From assembly GCA_029265335.1 (NCBI GenBank), contig JAJUJN010000010.1:1-16855 (forward strand): a DNA stretch of 16,855 nt. The letters are read 5' to 3'. The stretch is from Alcaligenaceae bacterium (lineage in GTDB: Bacteria; Pseudomonadota; Gammaproteobacteria; Burkholderiales; Burkholderiaceae_B). The notes below the pieces were generated by a model that worked only from the letters and a program-made list of their open reading frames with translations, searched no databases and was not told the origin of the DNA. A program made the position numbers and the translations under genes. This document shows positions 8,199-15,141 of the stretch, piece by piece; the stretch's first letter is position 1, and the number at the start of each line of letters is the position of its first letter.

Positions 8199-9074
8199 GT
8201 GACTACTGCCACTCCTGATCTGACGCAACTCATGGCCCAGGCCAGCCGGGTGCTATCGCAACTCGAGGCCTGGTTGCCCCCGGCGCCACCGCCCATCGAT
8301 TGGGCCACGCCGGCCTTTCGCTGGCGTCGCCGTGGGCACCGTGGTTTTCTTGCGCCGGTGCGTCATCCGGCTCGCATCGAACTCACCGATCTGCGTCACA
8401 TCTCGCGGCAAAAGGAGGTGGCTGAACGCAACACTCAGCAGTTTCTTGCTGGCAAGCCCGCCAACCACGTGCTCATGACGGGTTCGCGTGGCACAGGCAA
8501 AAGCTCCTTGGTGAAAGCGCTGCTGAGCAAGTACGCAAGCCAGGGCTTGCGGGTGATCGAAGTCGAGAAGTCCGACTTGGCCGACTTGCCGGATATTCTC
8601 GATCTGGTGGCCGAGCGCCCCGAGCGTTTCATCGTGTTCTGCGACGACCTCTCGTTCGACACCAACGAGCCGGGCTACAAGGCCCTGAAGTCGCTGCTCG
8701 ACGGCTCGGTAGCGGGCAGCAGCGGCAACGTGCTCATCTATGCCACCTCCAACCGCCGCCACCTCATGCCCGAGTCCATGCAAGACAACCTGGCCGCCAG
8801 TCATCAGCCCGACGGCGAAATTCACCCTGGCGAGGCGGTCGAAGAAAAGATTTCATTGTCGGAACGCTTCGGGCTCTGGCTCTCGTTTTACCCCTTCCGG
8901 CAGGACGATTATTTAGACATTGTTCAGCATTGGCTCACCCACCTCGGTTGTCCGCCCGACGAGATCGAACGGGCGCGCACCGAAGCCCTGCAGTGGACGA
9001 TCGAACGAGGCTCGCGCTCCGGCCGGGTCGCTTGGCACTTCGCCAAGGATTGGGCAGCACGGCATGTGGGCTGA
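8199..9074 (+). CDS. DUF815 family AAA-type ATPase
   Basis: A 291-residue P-loop ATPase of the DUF815 family. Walker A is GSRGTGKS (95-102) and Walker B is FIVFCDD (144-150); YATSNRRHL (181-189) looks like the sensor-1 strand. Conserved surrounding segments include [21 protein letters not shown] and [15 protein letters not shown]. The role of the family is not established. The first 50 residues have many prolines and basic residues and no membrane segment. The start is uncertain: GTG 8199 gives [10 protein letters not shown], while the first ATG in frame is at 8232; neither has a good ribosome binding site. It overlaps the Nudix gene by 11 bp (ATGTGGGCTGA), so the two are probably co-translated. 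I associate this pairing with betaproteobacteria. Confidence 0.9.
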   Translation: MTTATPDLTQLMAQASRVLSQLEAWLPPAPPPIDWATPAFRWRRRGHRGFLAPVRHPARIELTDLRHISRQKEVAERNTQQFLAGKPANHVLMTGSRGTGKSSLVKALLSKYASQGLRVIEVEKSDLADLPDILDLVAERPERFIVFCDDLSFDTNEPGYKALKSLLDGSVAGSSGNVLIYATSNRRHLMPESMQDNLAASHQPDGEIHPGEAVEEKISLSERFGLWLSFYPFRQDDYLDIVQHWLTHLGCPPDEIERARTEALQWTIERGSRSGRVAWHFAKDWAARHVG

Positions 9075-10110
9075 GCAGGGCGCCTGGCCCCCCGGGCCCT
9101 ATCTCGAGGTGGCTGCTGGCGCGGTGATCGACGCCGATGGCCGCGTTCTGTTGGGTCAGCGACCTGCCGACAAGGCATGGGCAGGATGGTGGGAGCTGCC
9201 GGGCGGCAAAATCGAACGTGGTGAAACCGCCATGCACGCCTTGGCGCGCGAACTGGAAGAAGAGTTGGGCATCGAGGTGACCGAAGCCACCCCATGGGTG
9301 AACTACATCCATGCCTACACACATGCCACCGTGCGCCTGGCATTTTGCCGCGTCACTGCCTGGCGGGGTACACCGCGTGGGTTGGAGAACCAAGCCTTGC
9401 GCTGGGTCGACCCGCGCGCCAGCCTCACCAGCATAGAAGCGAGCCTGGGCGGTGGCAGCTTGCTGCCTGCCACTTTGCCGCCGTTGCGCTGGTTGAGCGT
9501 TCCCGACCGCTATCTGGTGAGCGATCTGCAGAATGAGGAAGACGCGCAGCTTTGGCTGCGCCGGGTGCGTGAGGCTCTACGCGCGGGGGTGCGGCTGTTT
9601 CAGTTTCGGGCCCCTGGCTGGCCGACCGGGCCGGCGGCGAGCGAGCTGTTCGAGGTGCTCAAGGAAACCCTACGCTGTGTGCATCAGCAAAAGGGACGTG
9701 TGCTGGTAAACAGCGTGCATCCCAACGCCTGGGCCGAGCTCGCAGATGGTCGGCACTGGCGCAGCACCGACGCCATGGCGCTGTCGGCACCACCTGTTAA
9801 ACAGTCCGGGCAGTGGCTGTCGATGTCGTGTCACAACCACGACGAGATCGCGCGTGCGCGTGCACTCCAAGCCGATTTCGCTGTGCTGGGGCCGGTACTG
9901 CCCACCGCTTCACATCCAGGGGCCGCGCTGCTGGGTTGGTCGGGCTTTGAGGTGCTGCAGCAGCAAGCTGGTTTGCCGTTGTTTGCCATCGGGGGGCAGT
10001 CGGCAAGCACGCTGGCTCAGGCTCACGCGCACGGTGCGCACGGCATTGCCGGGGTGCGGCAGCTCATAGATTGGTGCAAAGATCCAGCCGAAACGGCACG
10101 TCTTGACTGA
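9064..10110 (+). CDS. Nudix hydrolase (MutT-type) fused to a ThiE-like C-terminal domain
   Basis: A 348-residue two-domain protein. The N-terminal domain (about 10-145) is a Nudix hydrolase with a perfect Nudix box from G48 to I70 (GKIERGE, then RELEEELGI). MutT-type members hydrolyse 8-oxo-dGTP. The C-terminal half (about 150-340) resembles thiamine-phosphate synthase: [32 protein letters not shown] and LFAIGG follow the order of ThiE motifs. However, the lysine of the QLRxK motif is absent, the ND motif is VNSVHP, and DGVHL reads DGRHW, so synthase activity is unlikely. This fusion is known in proteobacterial MutT-like proteins, but the role of the second domain is unclear. ATG 9064 lies inside the end of the upstream ATPase gene. 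The 3' end overlaps zapD on the opposite strand by 47 bp. Confidence 0.92.
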   Translation: MWAEQGAWPPGPYLEVAAGAVIDADGRVLLGQRPADKAWAGWWELPGGKIERGETAMHALARELEEELGIEVTEATPWVNYIHAYTHATVRLAFCRVTAWRGTPRGLENQALRWVDPRASLTSIEASLGGGSLLPATLPPLRWLSVPDRYLVSDLQNEEDAQLWLRRVREALRAGVRLFQFRAPGWPTGPAASELFEVLKETLRCVHQQKGRVLVNSVHPNAWAELADGRHWRSTDAMALSAPPVKQSGQWLSMSCHNHDEIARARALQADFAVLGPVLPTASHPGAALLGWSGFEVLQQQAGLPLFAIGGQSASTLAQAHAHGAHGIAGVRQLIDWCKDPAETARLD

Positions 10111-10831
10111 CCGGTTGAGGCTTGCCCTGACCGTCTTGGTTGGAAAAGCGAATCGAGATCGAATACTTGTTGGCGCTGATTTCGGGGAATATTCGCGAAT
10201 CTGCTGGCAGCCAAACGCGCAGCAACTGATAGGGCTTGCCATTGGGTGACTGCTGGTATTGCCCGTGGCGCGCCACCAGATTGTGGCTTTCGGCATTCTG
10301 GCGCAGTAGTTCGAGCGCGAGCGACAGACCCTCGTACAAAGGCAGCAAGGGTTGGCACCATTGCTGCAGGTCGGCAAAACGTTCTTGCGCGGGCTTGGCT
10401 TGCCAGGCGTGGTACGAGGGCATGTCGAATTCGCACACACCGCCGGGAATCAGGAGTCGACGGCGCAGGCTGCTCAGCCACTCGTTCTGGCGGGTGATAT
10501 CGCCCGGCTTGCCTTGTGCCGAAAGCTCGGCGAGCACATGTTGCAGGCGATCTATGGTGGTGTCGAGAACCTCGGCCTCGACCTCGGGATGTTCGCGCAG
10601 CGTGATGAGGCTTTGTCGCTGCCTTTCGAGTTCCTGCAGGAGTTCGCCACGCGGGTCGCTGCGACCGCTGGCGCGCGCCAGGGCGTCGGTGATTTCAAAG
10701 AGGGTGGCGAGGCCGGCATGATGCGCGCGCGGGTCTTCTTGTTGCACGAAGAAAAACAGGCGCTGATACTGGTCTTCGAGACGCAGCAGGTTGCGCACAC
10801 GCTCATTGAAGGGGTATTCGTATAAGATCAC
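10064..10831 (-). CDS. zapD: Cell division protein ZapD
   Basis: A 255-residue ZapD (YacF, DUF1342), a cytoplasmic protein that crosslinks FtsZ filaments at the division site. The N-terminus [24 protein letters not shown] matches the family's EHPLNE...WLRLE pattern. [28 protein letters not shown] and the C-terminal FRLDLC segment fit as well, and the length is normal. The start is GTG 10831: an in-frame TGA three codons upstream leaves no other choice, and GGAG (complement of 10843-10846) lies eleven bases before it. The start codon sits within a 14-bp perfect palindrome. The last 47 bp overlap the convergent Nudix gene. It follows coaE after 102 bp. The usual neighbour yacG is not next to it. 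Confidence 0.96.
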   Translation of the reverse strand: MILYEYPFNERVRNLLRLEDQYQRLFFFVQQEDPRAHHAGLATLFEITDALARASGRSDPRGELLQELERQRQSLITLREHPEVEAEVLDTTIDRLQHVLAELSAQGKPGDITRQNEWLSSLRRRLLIPGGVCEFDMPSYHAWQAKPAQERFADLQQWCQPLLPLYEGLSLALELLRQNAESHNLVARHGQYQQSPNGKPYQLLRVWLPADSRIFPEISANKYSISIRFSNQDGQGKPQPVSQDVPFRLDLCTNL

Positions 10832-10839
10832 GCGTGATC
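10826..10839. repeat. 14-bp perfect palindrome over the zapD start codon
   Basis: GATCACGCGTGATC reads the same on both strands and contains the GTG start of zapD. It could be an operator or form a hairpin that covers the start codon in the mRNA. It includes two GATC sites. A palindrome this long is rare by chance at one given place, but not extraordinary over a window of this size. Confidence 0.6.
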
Positions 10840-10933
10840 AGGCTCCGTTGGGGTTTCGATTGTACCGACTGCCCAGCGCTCCGTGATGACAGAATGCGAC
10901 GATAACGTTGGCGCGGGCCACCCTTGACGGTGT

Positions 10934-11581
10934 TCAGTTGCGCTGACGCATTTGCAGCAGCCATTGTTCGTGCACTTGGTGCACGCGCTGGCGCAGGTCT
11001 TCCAGCGTGGTGTTGGCATCGTTGATGATGACGTCGTGGGCAACTGCCAATCGTTGTTCGCGACTGGCCTGGGCCGCCATGATGCGGCGTATGGCCTCGG
11101 GCGTCAAACCGCTGCGCTTGCCCACGCGCTCGATTTGGGTGGCTTCGTCGCAATCCACCACGCAGATTCGATCTACCCGATTGTGCCAACGACCAGACTC
11201 CACGAGCAAGGGCACCACAAACACTTGATACAAACCCGTGCTGCGCTCTGCGGCCCGCTGCACTTCGGTGGCGATCATCGGGTGCAGCAGTCCTTCCAGG
11301 CGCCGTCTGGCATCGTCGTCGGCAAACACCAGTTCGCGCATGGCGGCGCGATCGAGGGCGCCTTCTTTGGTGATGACATGATCGCCGAATTGCGCGCGCA
11401 GGGCGTTGATGGCCGGGCCGCCTGCCTGTGTGAGGCTATGCGCGATGGCGTCGGTATCGATGATGGCGGCGCCGAGTTCGGCGAGAAAGTCGGCCACCTG
11501 CGACTTGCCCGAGCCGATGCCGCCGGTAAGGCCGACGCGCCAGGGCTCGTGGGACGAAGCGGAAGAGGTTTCGGAAAGCAT
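10934..11581 (-). CDS. coaE: Dephospho-CoA kinase
   Basis: A 215-residue P-loop kinase for the last step of coenzyme A synthesis, phosphorylating the ribose 3'-hydroxyl of dephospho-CoA. The P-loop is GLTGGIGSGKS (17-27), followed by DTDAIAHSLT and, later, HPMI and VPLLVESG, which are diagnostic of CoaE; VVDCDEATQIERVGKRSG contains the usual lid region. The protein starts about ten residues earlier than short family members (MLSETSSASSHEPWRVGLTGG), which is common. It lies between pilD (108 bp upstream) and zapD (102 bp downstream), all on one strand, an order conserved in many beta- and gammaproteobacteria. Confidence 0.97.
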   Translation of the reverse strand: MLSETSSASSHEPWRVGLTGGIGSGKSQVADFLAELGAAIIDTDAIAHSLTQAGGPAINALRAQFGDHVITKEGALDRAAMRELVFADDDARRRLEGLLHPMIATEVQRAAERSTGLYQVFVVPLLVESGRWHNRVDRICVVDCDEATQIERVGKRSGLTPEAIRRIMAAQASREQRLAVAHDVIINDANTTLEDLRQRVHQVHEQWLLQMRQRN

Positions 11582-11689
11582 GAATCACTCGGTGTCGTGG
11601 GCGATGGCCGGCATTCTAGCGCGCGGGGGCTGATGGGGTGCGGCGCGGCAGGCAGGCCGGTACCGCGCAAAAGTTGCCCACCACGACGT

Positions 11690-12538
11690 TTACCAGGCGC
11701 TGGCGAAGGCCTGTAGAACGCCGGCGATAGCCAGGCACGGACCAAACGGCAGGGCGGTTTGACGATGAGCGCGCTTGCGTACGATTTGCACGACACCCAC
11801 GACCAAGCCCAAGATCGAAGCCAGTAAGATGACGCTAGGCAAGGCTGCGATGCCCAGCCAGCCGCCAAGTGCCGCCAATAGCTTGAAGTCGCCATGCCCC
11901 ATGCCTTCGCGACCGGTAAGCCGATGATAGGCAGCCGCCAGCAACCAGAGCGCGCTGTAGCCCACGGCGGCGCCGGCAATCGCGTGCTCGGCACTGGTAG
12001 GCAGAATGCCGCTTGCGCTGCCCAATAGACCAGCCCAGAGCAAAGGGAGCGTGATTTGGTCGGGCAGCAGAAAGGTGCGGATGTCGATCATGGCAAGCGC
12101 AAGCAAGGCCAGGCAAAAAGCGGCCATGGCGGCGCCCTGGAGAGTGGGGCCCCATTGATGAACGCAAGCGACCACAGCGACCACGCTGAGTATTTCCACC
12201 AGGGGGTACTGCCAGCTGATCGGCGTTCCACAATGTTGGCAGCGACCTTTTTGCAGCAACCAACTGAAGAGAGGTACCAGCTCGTGCCAGCTCAGGCTCT
12301 GCCTGCAGTGTGGGCAGTGCGACCGAGGCAGGCTCAAGTCGAAGCGTGTTTCCTCGGTTGCAGGCGCGGAGCCGGGCAGCAATTCCTGGCAAGCGGCACG
12401 CCAGCTGCGCTCGAGCATGACCGGCAGGCGCGCAATGACCACGGTGAGAAAGCTGCCCACTACCAGCCCCAGCGCAGCCGCCAGCGCATATAGCCACACC
12501 GGCGGGAGGGCGTTCAGCCCTTCAGAGTATGATTCCAT
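11690..12538 (-). CDS. pilD: Type IV prepilin peptidase / N-methyltransferase
   Basis: A 282-residue polytopic inner-membrane aspartic protease that cleaves and N-methylates type IV prepilins and type II pseudopilins. The cytoplasmic zinc-binding loop has two CxxC pairs (C75-P-H-C78 and C100-Q-H-C103). Both catalytic aspartates are present: D152 in IDIRTFLLPD and D217 in GMGHGDFKLL. Several hydrophobic helices surround them, starting at about residues 14-36. ATG 12538 was chosen; a longer form from 12571 would overlap the divergent lipoprotein start. pilD is normally beside pilB/pilC, but neither is on its 5' side here, where a divergent lipoprotein gene lies 31 bp away. Its substrates must be encoded elsewhere. 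Confidence 0.95.
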   Translation of the reverse strand: MESYSEGLNALPPVWLYALAAALGLVVGSFLTVVIARLPVMLERSWRAACQELLPGSAPATEETRFDLSLPRSHCPHCRQSLSWHELVPLFSWLLQKGRCQHCGTPISWQYPLVEILSVVAVVACVHQWGPTLQGAAMAAFCLALLALAMIDIRTFLLPDQITLPLLWAGLLGSASGILPTSAEHAIAGAAVGYSALWLLAAAYHRLTGREGMGHGDFKLLAALGGWLGIAALPSVILLASILGLVVGVVQIVRKRAHRQTALPFGPCLAIAGVLQAFASAW

Positions 12539-12569
12539 ATCGACTGACTTATACACTGGAGATGTCGCC

Positions 12570-13280
12570 ATGTCCCGAGCCACTGCGTCTTGTGCGTCAC
12601 TGTTGCGCGTCGGGCTGGCTGCCGCGTTCGTGCTGGCGGTTTCAGCCTGTCAATACTATGCGCCCAACACTCCGGTGGCCCGTGACAGCACCGAAGGCAT
12701 CACGCTGGCCGAAGCCGAGCGCCTGCGCTCGCGCGACGCTTCCCGCAGCCTGGCCGCCAGCCAGATTCGTATTCCTACCGGCATGACCGAGGTGTCCGAT
12801 GGGCTTTGTCGCGATTGGCTGGATCCCTGCTGGGAAACCCTGGGCATCGAGGCAGCCGGGCCGGTAGATGCCAATGTGCCGCAACTTCCTCAGGCGGTGC
12901 GCCCTGCGCCAGCCCAGACTTTCCGCGGGGTATTGCCCTGCCTGCCCGAGGCTACCGCCTGCGTCGGTCAACGCGCGGTCGTCACTTTGTTTGCGAACCA
13001 GGCTTTCCGCGCCACCTTGGCGGGCATTCGCCCCGACGGCAGCCAGCAAGAGCCTGTGAGCGTCGAAGGGTGCTGGTCGCGCCAGCCGCAGCAGGCTCGG
13101 GTGATCGACTTGAGCTTGCCCAATGGCAATCGGCTGGCCCGCCTGCAGGCGCAGTCGGCCAACACCCTCGTGGTGCAAGAGCAGGCTGGCGCGGGCAGCT
13201 CGGTCACCCTGCAGTTGGTGCGTCAACCGAATGTCGAGCCTCTGGGTGGCAGCCTGCCCTCAGGCCAAGCTTGCGGTTGA
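12570..13280 (+). CDS. Putative outer-membrane lipoprotein with an NlpE-like region
   Basis: A 236-residue protein with a lipoprotein signal: a hydrophobic stretch (about 12-25) ends in the lipobox VSAC with lipidated C27. Gln28 at +2 predicts outer-membrane sorting. Residues about 117-205 resemble the N-terminal domain of NlpE, the E. coli surface-sensing/copper-related lipoprotein: FRGVLPC (118-124), a second cysteine C131, a VTLFANQAFRATL strand pair, EGCW (166-169, NlpE has GTW) and a final L-x-x-Q/D strand. NlpE has a CxxC after VLP; here it is C-x6-C. Cysteines 80 and 87 form another close pair. The NlpE link is by eye and only moderately sure. GGAG (12558-12561) precedes ATG 12570. It is head-to-head with pilD. 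Confidence 0.75.
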   Translation: MSRATASCASLLRVGLAAAFVLAVSACQYYAPNTPVARDSTEGITLAEAERLRSRDASRSLAASQIRIPTGMTEVSDGLCRDWLDPCWETLGIEAAGPVDANVPQLPQAVRPAPAQTFRGVLPCLPEATACVGQRAVVTLFANQAFRATLAGIRPDGSQQEPVSVEGCWSRQPQQARVIDLSLPNGNRLARLQAQSANTLVVQEQAGAGSSVTLQLVRQPNVEPLGGSLPSGQACG

Positions 13281-13305
13281 TTGAGGCCGAGGCTTACGGC
13301 TGATT

Positions 13306-13337
13306 GAAGCGTAAGAGCCCACTCAGTGGGCCGCTTC
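13306..13337. terminator. Inverted repeat between the convergent lipoprotein and IclR genes
   Basis: GAAGCG (13306-13311) pairs with CGCTTC (13332-13337), and inside it GCCCA (13317-13321) pairs with TGGGC (13327-13331), leaving a five-base bulge (13312-13316) and a small loop. The IclR stop codon lies in the loop. The position between two converging genes suggests a bidirectional stop signal, but there is no T-run on either side, so it is not a classical intrinsic terminator. Confidence 0.4.
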
Positions 13338-14135
13338 CGTGGTGGGAGCATCGTTTGTTGGCGCCACGGGAGCCGACTCCGCCGGCACTGGCAACGACAG
13401 CGCCAGCAAGGCGCCCCCGATCGCACGGGCGCGGCGCGACACCAGCTGGGCCAAGCCATCGGGGTTCACTTGCTCGAGCCGCTGGCGCGTGAGAATGAGA
13501 GAGAGCGAAGCCACGACGCCAGTCTCGGGAAGTGACACTGGCGCCGCAATACCTACGGTATTCGGCTCCACCTCTTCCACCGAAACAAAATACCCGTCTT
13601 GTCGAATCTGGGCAAAGTAGTGCCGAAAGGCTGGCCAGTTGGGGGCGAAGGCTTGGACATCGGGGTGGTTGCCGTAGAGATCGTGAAGGCGTCGCAGCCG
13701 CCGGGCGTTCTGTGCAGCCACCAGCACTTTGGAGCCTGCCCCCCGAAACAGTGGCATCTCGCGACCGCGGCCAAAGCTCACGGCGCGCCGGTCGTAACCG
13801 GTTTCTTTGTGCACGTTGATGATGGCGTCGTTGTACATGCGGCACAGAATCACACCATGGCTGGTTTCGGCCGCCAGTTGCTGCATGGGGCCTTCGGCGG
13901 CGCGCAGCAGGGGATCGGTTTCTCGGATGAGGTAGTCGAGGGTGATCACACGGGGGCCCAGTTCATACCGGCCGCTGGTATTGGCCAGAAAACCTGCAGC
14001 GGTGAGTTCCCGCACATAGCGGAAGGCAGTGGGGCGCGAAATCTGCAGACGCTCGGCCACCTCCTCGGCCGACAGTGTGATGTGGGCTGTGGAGAAGAGG
14101 TCGAGAACCTCGATCATGCGTGCGAACTTGGACAT
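13323..14135 (-). CDS. IclR family transcriptional regulator
   Basis: A 270-residue regulator. The N-terminal winged helix-turn-helix starts almost at once (MSKFARMIEVLDLFST, then ITLSAEEVAERLQISRPTAFRYVREL, recognition helix about 34-44). An IclR-type effector-binding domain follows, with YELGPRVITLDYLI, PLFRGAGSKVLVAA, and near the C-terminus EVEPNTVGIAAPV and VVASLSLI. The last 25 residues, rich in Pro, Ala and Thr, look disordered. It has no extra N-terminal arm. It is 52 bp downstream of the epimerase-like gene on the same strand and near the divergent thiolase genes, so it may control that cluster. A palindrome and a direct repeat directly upstream (14155-14183) could be its own operator. 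The effector is unknown. Confidence 0.93.
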   Translation of the reverse strand: MSKFARMIEVLDLFSTAHITLSAEEVAERLQISRPTAFRYVRELTAAGFLANTSGRYELGPRVITLDYLIRETDPLLRAAEGPMQQLAAETSHGVILCRMYNDAIINVHKETGYDRRAVSFGRGREMPLFRGAGSKVLVAAQNARRLRRLHDLYGNHPDVQAFAPNWPAFRHYFAQIRQDGYFVSVEEVEPNTVGIAAPVSLPETGVVASLSLILTRQRLEQVNPDGLAQLVSRRARAIGGALLALSLPVPAESAPVAPTNDAPTTEAAH

Positions 14136-14154
14136 GGCAAATCACGTGTACCGT

Positions 14155-14183
14155 TTTTCGACGATATCGTATCAATTTTCGAC
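14155..14183. promoter_or_regulatory. Candidate IclR operator: palindrome flanked by a direct repeat
   Basis: TTTTCGAC occurs at 14155-14162 and again at 14176-14183, 21 bp apart (two helical turns). Between and partly overlapping them lies a perfect 10-bp palindrome ACGATATCGT (14161-14170). The array is AT-rich against a GC-rich background and sits 19 bases before the IclR start codon, where an autoregulatory site would be expected. It is close to the stop codon of the upstream gene, so it may also overlap an internal promoter. Confidence 0.4.
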
Positions 14184-14187
14184 ACCC

Positions 14188-15027
14188 TTACGCCGCTTGA
14201 CTTGCAAGCCACTGGGCGCGGTAGCCCTCGCGGCTATCGGGCCAACGGAAGCTGAAGCCGCTATTTTTCAGCCGAGCGTTGCTCAAACGCTTGCTCCCCA
14301 CCATTCGGGGTGCTGGCCCCACGGGCACAGGCGGCGCGCCCAACGTACTCGCCAAATATTGATACAGATCGTGCAAGGGCAGGGGCGTGTCATCGCTGCC
14401 TAGATAGAGCGGTTCGGGCTGCTGCAGCTGCCACAGGTGAACCAGCGCTGCCGCAGCGTCATCGCGGTGGATGCGGTTGGCCCAATGCACAGGCTGGCGG
14501 GGAGCGCTGACACTGCCGCTGCGCAGCCGTTCGAACAATCTGGGTAGGCCGTTGCCGTAGAGTCCCGACAAACGCAAGATGGTGGTGCGTGGTTGGCGCT
14601 TGCGCACCAGATCTTCGGCTTCAAGCAGAATACGGCCGTTATCACCCAGGGGCTGGCAAGGGGTGTCTTCGTTTACCCATTGCCCGTGATGTTCGCCATA
14701 CACCGACGATGACGACACGAAGAATACGCGGAGGTCGGGTCTGCCGACGCGATCGAGCAGATTGGCCAATCCCTGCACGTAAGTCGCCCGATACGCCGCC
14801 GGCGCTGCAGAGCCGGGGCTGAGAATATAGAACAATGAGTGAAAGTGGGCAGGCAGCGTGCCGAGCGTGGTCGGTTGGGTAACGTCGGCGGCGTGCCAGG
14901 TCCAGCGCCTGGTGGGGTCAGCCGGAGGTTGGCGACGCAAGGCATGGACTTCCACGCCTAGGCTGAGCAGTCTGTGAGCGAGACGTTGGCCGAGGTCACC
15001 GCCGCCGGCTATCAAGGTTCGATGCAT
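14188..15027 (-). CDS. NAD(P)-dependent epimerase/dehydratase-like (SDR) protein
   Basis: A 279-residue Rossmann-fold protein of the extended SDR type, similar in style to E. coli YeeZ. The nucleotide-binding motif is IAGGGDLGQRLA (6-17), followed by the VFFVSSSSVYGE strand (101-112) with the usual Ser and Tyr110. The catalytic lysine four residues after Tyr is His114, so the classical YxxxK pair is not intact; this is seen in YeeZ-like proteins and makes the reaction hard to name. ATG 15027 places the Rossmann strand at the N-terminus as in family members; a longer frame reaching 15261 would run through the promoter region and into the divergent thiolase gene. It is 52 bp upstream of the IclR gene and divergent from the thiolase gene. 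Confidence 0.87.
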   Translation of the reverse strand: MHRTLIAGGGDLGQRLAHRLLSLGVEVHALRRQPPADPTRRWTWHAADVTQPTTLGTLPAHFHSLFYILSPGSAAPAAYRATYVQGLANLLDRVGRPDLRVFFVSSSSVYGEHHGQWVNEDTPCQPLGDNGRILLEAEDLVRKRQPRTTILRLSGLYGNGLPRLFERLRSGSVSAPRQPVHWANRIHRDDAAAALVHLWQLQQPEPLYLGSDDTPLPLHDLYQYLASTLGAPPVPVGPAPRMVGSKRLSNARLKNSGFSFRWPDSREGYRAQWLASQAA

Positions 15028-15141
15028 GTGAGCTTGATCTTGTGGGGGTAGATCGACCAAGATACACTGCTTGCTTTCATCAACGAAAAAAGAGGGTGGC
15101 AGTCGCTGGTTTTTCAGTGAGCTGTACCAAACATCACCGAC
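15028..15141. promoter_or_regulatory. Divergent promoter region between the epimerase-like and thiolase-like genes
   Basis: This 114-bp gap must carry signals for both divergent genes. It contains an inverted repeat ATCTTG (15037-15042) / CAAGAT (15058-15063) with a 15-bp spacer. A weak plus-strand promoter could be TTGTGG (15040-15045) with TACACT (15063-15068) 17 bp apart. There is no strong ribosome binding site before the thiolase ATG at 15142. Confidence 0.35.

Noticed and set aside
10952..11716. Plus-strand frame opposite coaE (254 codons)
   Set aside because: Antisense to a P-loop kinase with clear motifs; the translation shows no domain.
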